From Algoriphagus sp. A40 (lineage in GTDB: Bacteria > Bacteroidota > Bacteroidia > Cytophagales > Cyclobacteriaceae), in the NCBI RefSeq assembly GCF_002002735.1, contig NZ_MUNY01000044.1, positions 62,001 through 126,000 on the forward strand: a DNA stretch of 64,000 nt. The letters run 5' to 3'. Position numbers and translations under genes: made by a program. Position 1 is the stretch's first letter; each line of letters begins with the position of its first letter. Of this stretch, positions 60,315 through 64,000 are shown one piece after another. The notes below the pieces were generated by a model, which did not search any database, was not told the origin of the DNA, and saw only the letters and a program-made list of their open reading frames with translations.

Positions 60315-63300
60315 TTAAACTTCGGACAATGGAATTTCGACCAAGACTCTCGTGCCCGAATTTTTGGCACTCCAAACCTGAATGGTTCCTCCCATCAGGT
60401 GTACCAGGTTTCGAGTGATGCTCAGCCCAAGACCTGTACCTTCAAACATCCGGTCATTGCCTTTACTTTCCTGCTCAAATGGGTCGAACATTTTTCTTTG
60501 AAATTCCAAAGAAATTCCAACTCCGGTGTCTGAGACTTCCAACAAAAGCCGGTCTTCCACTTTTTGGCAGGTTACTTTTATCAATCCTTCTTCGGTGTAT
60601 TTGGTCGCATTGCTGACCAGATTATTTAAGATCATTTCTAAGAATCTCCGGTCCACTTTGGACTGGAAAGCAGGACTTAAAAACTGGAATTCCAGATCCA
60701 AACCTTTGCGCAAAGCCACATCCCGGAGTGGGCGGATGATGGTTTCCAAAAATTCCTTTACGTCGGTTTTAGTATAGACGACTGGCATTTTGTTTGCCTC
60801 GATTTTTGCGATATCCAGCAGGGAATTGATCGTGCCTAGGAGCCTTTCGCCACTCTGAAGGATTATGTCGAGCTGAGAATGGAGATCTGAATCATTTTTT
60901 CGAATCATCATGATATGCTCGGCACCACCAATGATCCCATTCAATGGTGTTCGGATTTCATGACTGATATTGGAAAGCAAGCTGGACTTAAACCGGTTTG
61001 CCTCCTCAGCCTTTTCCTTGGCTTCTCTCAACTTGTTTTGGACAGATTTTTGGGCTGTAATATCCTTGAAAACTGACAGAACCAGCCCCTTACTTTCACG
61101 CTCATGCTCAAGTTGAACAGCAAAAACTTCCATATCCAATAGGCCTGTTTTCCATTCAATAGGTGCTTCCATTGATATCCCTTTTTCTGGAGAAAACTTT
61201 AGCCGGTTAAGCAGGATATCCAAATAATAATTCTTCATGCTTTCGTCCTTAAACAAGAAGGAAATTGGCTGACCTTCCAGCTCGGTTACGGTACTTTTCA
61301 TCATCGCAGCAAATGCCGGATTTGCGGTGAGGATTTTTTGTCCTTTCAGGGTCAGGAGCATCCCGTCTTGAGAACTTTCCCAGACGTTTTTAAACTGCTG
61401 TTCGGCGATCACTTTGCCTTTGCTTTCCTTATCTACGGCGGTTTGAAGGACGCCAAGATTCTGGAGCTGCCTGAAAAACATATTGATCAATACTCCCAAT
61501 CCCAGGAGAAAAAGTATCGCTGAAACAATGAACCATATCTGAAGGTAAAATGGAGCAAGCACCACAAAAGGCCCGGAAGAAACTGTTTCAGAGAAAATCT
61601 CCCCATCATAGGAAGCCTTTAGCTCAAACTGGTAGTCGCCTGCAGGTAGATTGCTGAAAAAAAGCTGATTTGATCCTGGATTTTTCAAAATTGTCCATTC
61701 TGAATTTTCCTGGTCTTTGAGTCGGTAATGGATCCAAAGTTCCCGGGATTCATTAAATGCTGGTGACAAAAAACTTACTTCAAGGGAATTTTGGGAAAAA
61801 GAAATATCCGGATTCACCTTGCCTAATATTTCATCTTCTCCCAATTTAACCGAACTCAAAAATACAAATGGTGCTCCGCTGGCATAAAAGCTCTCCTCCG
61901 GAAAAAAAATGGAAAGGCCTTTTTGGGTCCCGATCAAAATCCTTCCAGTAGAGGATTCAACTAATGCTCCCCGATTTATTTCGTTTCCTACGAGCCCATT
62001 TTTTTCTCTGAAATGGCTGATTTTATCTTCCCCCAAAATAAAAATTCCATTATCTGTTCCTGCCAGGATGTTTCCTCCTCTGTCTCTTAACAAGGCAAAA
62101 ACAGCATTGGTGATCGGTTTGCCCAAATGGATATAATAACCTAGGTACCCTTCCCTGTAGATTTTCAAACCAAACTCAGTACCCAGCAGCAGACTTCCAT
62201 CCGGCATCTCCAGGTAATCATAGCCTTCGGCCAAAATGTACCTGGATGTTTCAACCATGGGGTAAAGATTTTCCAGCTTACTGGCCCTCAGAACAATTAT
62301 TTTTCCGTTTTTGAGTTTTCCGGCCTTTCTGAAAAACACAGGAGATCCTATCAACAGTGAATCAATTTCTGATGTCAGTTCCCGTTTGAATAGTTGATTC
62401 CCTCTTGCAGTAAGTGGTGCCATAAACACCCGGTCGTTGGCGACCATCAGAAGGCTGTCCCCTTCCACTTGCACAGCCGAAATGTTGACATTATCCGGAG
62501 AGGGAGTAAGTGTTATTTTTTCGGTTCGGGTATCAAAATGCCCGACTCCACCCCAACTCGCTGAAAACCATACTCCGTGTTTATTATCCTTCGAAAAGTT
62601 GACTATCCTATGGTTGGGAAGACCCACTTCAAAATCGTCCCGAAAAATCGTTTTGATCCCAGTTCGGGAAAAAATCTGAATTCCATTGTTGAATCCAAAA
62701 AGAAAGGACCCATTACCCAGGTCGGAAATCGCTGTCAATTCCTCACCCAAAAATTCCTTGGACTCCGATCCATAATTCTGAAAAACCTGACTGTTGTTAT
62801 TAGCCATGCCTCTGTTGGTTCCTACCCAGAGTATCCCCTCCCTGTCCAGAAAAATTGTCTGTAGGTAAATGGTGTTGAACAATTCAAAAAGATTGATGTA
62901 AACAGGCCTGTTTCTTGAAGGGTTGAATTTCAAGAGGTGAGAGTTGAAATGAAAAAAGACATTTTCTCCGGCAAACTCAAGAGAAAAATAATCCGCATGC
63001 ATATAGGCTTGGGAGGAAAAACCCCTGCTGACAATTTCCGTGGGAAACTCCGCCTTGGGCCCTTTGGCCAAGTAGTCTTTTCCCAAGAAATAGAATTCAC
63101 CTGAATGAGGGGATTGCTTTACCAAAAAAGGAGTGGATGGCAAGGGGATGCCCCGATAAGTGTAGGGGATCAATTTCTCCCCGTCAAACTTCAGCGTCTG
63201 ATACTTAAAATTCAGCATGAATTCTCCATTGATCTCCAATACCGAAATCAGCTCCCCGGTCTGGCCTGACTCCCTGTCAATCACCAGTTTTTCTTTCTGT

Positions 63301-63773
63301 CCTTCCTTCCAATACACCAGACTCCTTCCCGCATCCAGGAAAAAGTGCTTCGCGTCCGATTTTCCGGTTGTGAAAAACCCAATTATCGAATGGATCCTGG
63401 TTTTCACTTCCCCGGGAACCTCTATTTCCTCCCATCCATCTTGTATTGCTTTCATCAAAACCGGCGTTCCGTTGGCATTGTATAGCCACATGATCCCATC
63501 CCCGTCTTTCAGAATAGAAATCCTATAACTAAATTTTCGAATCAGAGTATCAGGTAACTCATGGGTCTGAATCCCATCGGAATAAACAATCCCCCTGGTC
63601 GTCGAAAACCACATCCTGCCCAAGGTATCCTGCTCGATCTCGAGAACATTCTGAACCGGTAAATTAACTCCCTTTGGATTGGCGTTAAACTTAAAATTCT
63701 GGGCAAAACCAATGCTTTGGATCAACAAAAGACCCATTGTCAAAAGAAAAGCCGGAAACCACAATCTTAGCAT
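60315..63773 (-). CDS. Two-component sensor kinase with N-terminal propeller, Y_Y_Y, PAS and kinase domains
   Basis: The start at 63773 gives 1152 residues beginning MLRLWFPAFLLTMGLLLIQ, a signal peptide; an upstream ATG at 63902 would add 43 residues ahead of it and precede the promoter. Residues about 25-650 are beta-propeller repeats (DTLGRMWFSTTRGIVYSDG, REGILWVGTNRGMANN, RGGNILAGTDNGIFIL), about 655-745 the Y_Y_Y domain, then a membrane helix (IWFIVSAILFLLGLGVLI), a PAS domain, HisKA NISHEIRTPLNGI and a complete HATPase. Unlike many Bacteroidota hybrids it lacks the receiver and AraC domains, which may be supplied by the next gene. Confidence 0.92.
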   Translation of the reverse strand: MLRLWFPAFLLTMGLLLIQSIGFAQNFKFNANPKGVNLPVQNVLEIEQDTLGRMWFSTTRGIVYSDGIQTHELPDTLIRKFSYRISILKDGDGIMWLYNANGTPVLMKAIQDGWEEIEVPGEVKTRIHSIIGFFTTGKSDAKHFFLDAGRSLVYWKEGQKEKLVIDRESGQTGELISVLEINGEFMLNFKYQTLKFDGEKLIPYTYRGIPLPSTPFLVKQSPHSGEFYFLGKDYLAKGPKAEFPTEIVSRGFSSQAYMHADYFSLEFAGENVFFHFNSHLLKFNPSRNRPVYINLFELFNTIYLQTIFLDREGILWVGTNRGMANNNSQVFQNYGSESKEFLGEELTAISDLGNGSFLFGFNNGIQIFSRTGIKTIFRDDFEVGLPNHRIVNFSKDNKHGVWFSASWGGVGHFDTRTEKITLTPSPDNVNISAVQVEGDSLLMVANDRVFMAPLTARGNQLFKRELTSEIDSLLIGSPVFFRKAGKLKNGKIIVLRASKLENLYPMVETSRYILAEGYDYLEMPDGSLLLGTEFGLKIYREGYLGYYIHLGKPITNAVFALLRDRGGNILAGTDNGIFILGEDKISHFREKNGLVGNEINRGALVESSTGRILIGTQKGLSIFFPEESFYASGAPFVFLSSVKLGEDEILGKVNPDISFSQNSLEVSFLSPAFNESRELWIHYRLKDQENSEWTILKNPGSNQLFFSNLPAGDYQFELKASYDGEIFSETVSSGPFVVLAPFYLQIWFIVSAILFLLGLGVLINMFFRQLQNLGVLQTAVDKESKGKVIAEQQFKNVWESSQDGMLLTLKGQKILTANPAFAAMMKSTVTELEGQPISFLFKDESMKNYYLDILLNRLKFSPEKGISMEAPIEWKTGLLDMEVFAVQLEHERESKGLVLSVFKDITAQKSVQNKLREAKEKAEEANRFKSSLLSNISHEIRTPLNGIIGGAEHIMMIRKNDSDLHSQLDIILQSGERLLGTINSLLDIAKIEANKMPVVYTKTDVKEFLETIIRPLRDVALRKGLDLEFQFLSPAFQSKVDRRFLEMILNNLVSNATKYTEEGLIKVTCQKVEDRLLLEVSDTGVGISLEFQRKMFDPFEQESKGNDRMFEGTGLGLSITRNLVHLMGGTIQVWSAKNSGTRVLVEIPLSEV

Positions 63774-63777
63774 GAAA

Positions 63778-63785
63778 CGAAAATA
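63778..63785 (-). promoter_or_regulatory. -7 promoter element of the propeller sensor kinase
   Basis: The minus strand reads TATTTTCG (one mismatch from TAnnTTTG) with TTTG 18 bp upstream (63804-63807 on the plus strand as CAAA). It ends 4 bp before the ATG at 63773, so the message would be nearly leaderless, and it fixes the start. Confidence 0.6.
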
Positions 63786-64000
63786 GGAAAAGATTCCACT
63801 CACCAAATTTCCCGGGAATGATTCTGGGGAAGAGCTTATTAAAGAAATCCTTTTATTTCCATGGATGGAAACCGGAGCCTCCAAATCAGTCAACAAATAC
63901 ATTCAAGAATTTGGGACTTGAATTGCTACTCAGCCCTAAACTTAGAACTATTCATTTCCAGTCTCTGATCAGTTTAATTTTTTTTAACCCAAACTATAGG

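Overview
The window is chromosomal DNA of a Bacteroidota bacterium, most likely a Cytophagales/Cyclobacteriaceae member (Algoriphagus-like). The grounds are many short lipobox lipoproteins, -7 promoter elements of the TAnnTTTG type close to start codons, little Shine-Dalgarno sequence, a GH43/F5-8C glycosidase, a two-component sensor with an N-terminal propeller, NUDIX-winged-helix regulation and a B12-dependent methylmalonyl-CoA mutase. The genus is inference. I see no prophage, insertion sequence, CRISPR array or rRNA operon. There is one tRNA, Ser(TGA).

Layout. 0-8 kb: truncated phosphodiesterase lipoprotein, J-domain/KTSC protein, secreted amidohydrolase, DinB protein, and pta-ackA for acetate/acetyl-CoA exchange. 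8-17.5 kb: APC permease, an aldo/keto reductase fused to a RidA-like domain, YciO-type and MutT-type proteins, then mltG, a YbgC thioesterase, a BrkB membrane protein and a DUF885 lipoprotein peptidase. 17.6-29 kb: tRNA-Ser with partial copies on both sides, universal stress protein, luciferase-like oxidoreductase, an IPT-lipoprotein/outer-membrane-barrel pair, CPBP protease, serine hydrolase, and a GH43 plus Gfo/Idh pair. 29-35 kb: cNMP-domain histidine kinase, MarR regulator with a ferredoxin reductase/ferredoxin pair, and an AAA/DUF4143 ATPase preceded by a 32-bp-period repeat array. 35-45 kb: NTF2-like, DUF4242 and YtcJ-like proteins, then a catabolic cluster of two type-B carboxylesterases, NUDIX-wHTH regulator, CitMHS transporter and an AtuA/DUF1446 pair. 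45-53.6 kb: methylmalonyl-CoA mutase mutAB coupled to an AGE epimerase, dnaA, and meaB. 53.7-64 kb: hemJ-SCO-cytochrome c, class IV aminotransferase, an ABC/FtsX/DUF3299 system of probable metal function, and two histidine kinases that may form a phosphorelay.

How genes work together. MutA/MutB interconvert succinyl-CoA and methylmalonyl-CoA, and MeaB, encoded about 2.6 kb away, protects the mutase. The esterase/CitMHS/AtuA cluster looks like a regulon that hydrolyses an ester, imports the released carboxylate and processes it. HemJ, SCO and cytochrome c fit heme and respiratory-chain assembly. The MarR, flavin reductase and ferredoxin genes form an apparent redox unit.

The most unusual non-coding signal is a set of degenerate tandem repeats, each with a 7-bp period but a different heptamer, at eight tracts in seven intergenic regions. 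Several begin inside the TGA stop codon of the upstream gene and several form inverted pairs. Other structures are a 23-bp perfect hairpin nested in a larger palindrome, three to four 32-bp-spaced iterons upstream of the AAA ATPase, and two strong operator palindromes.
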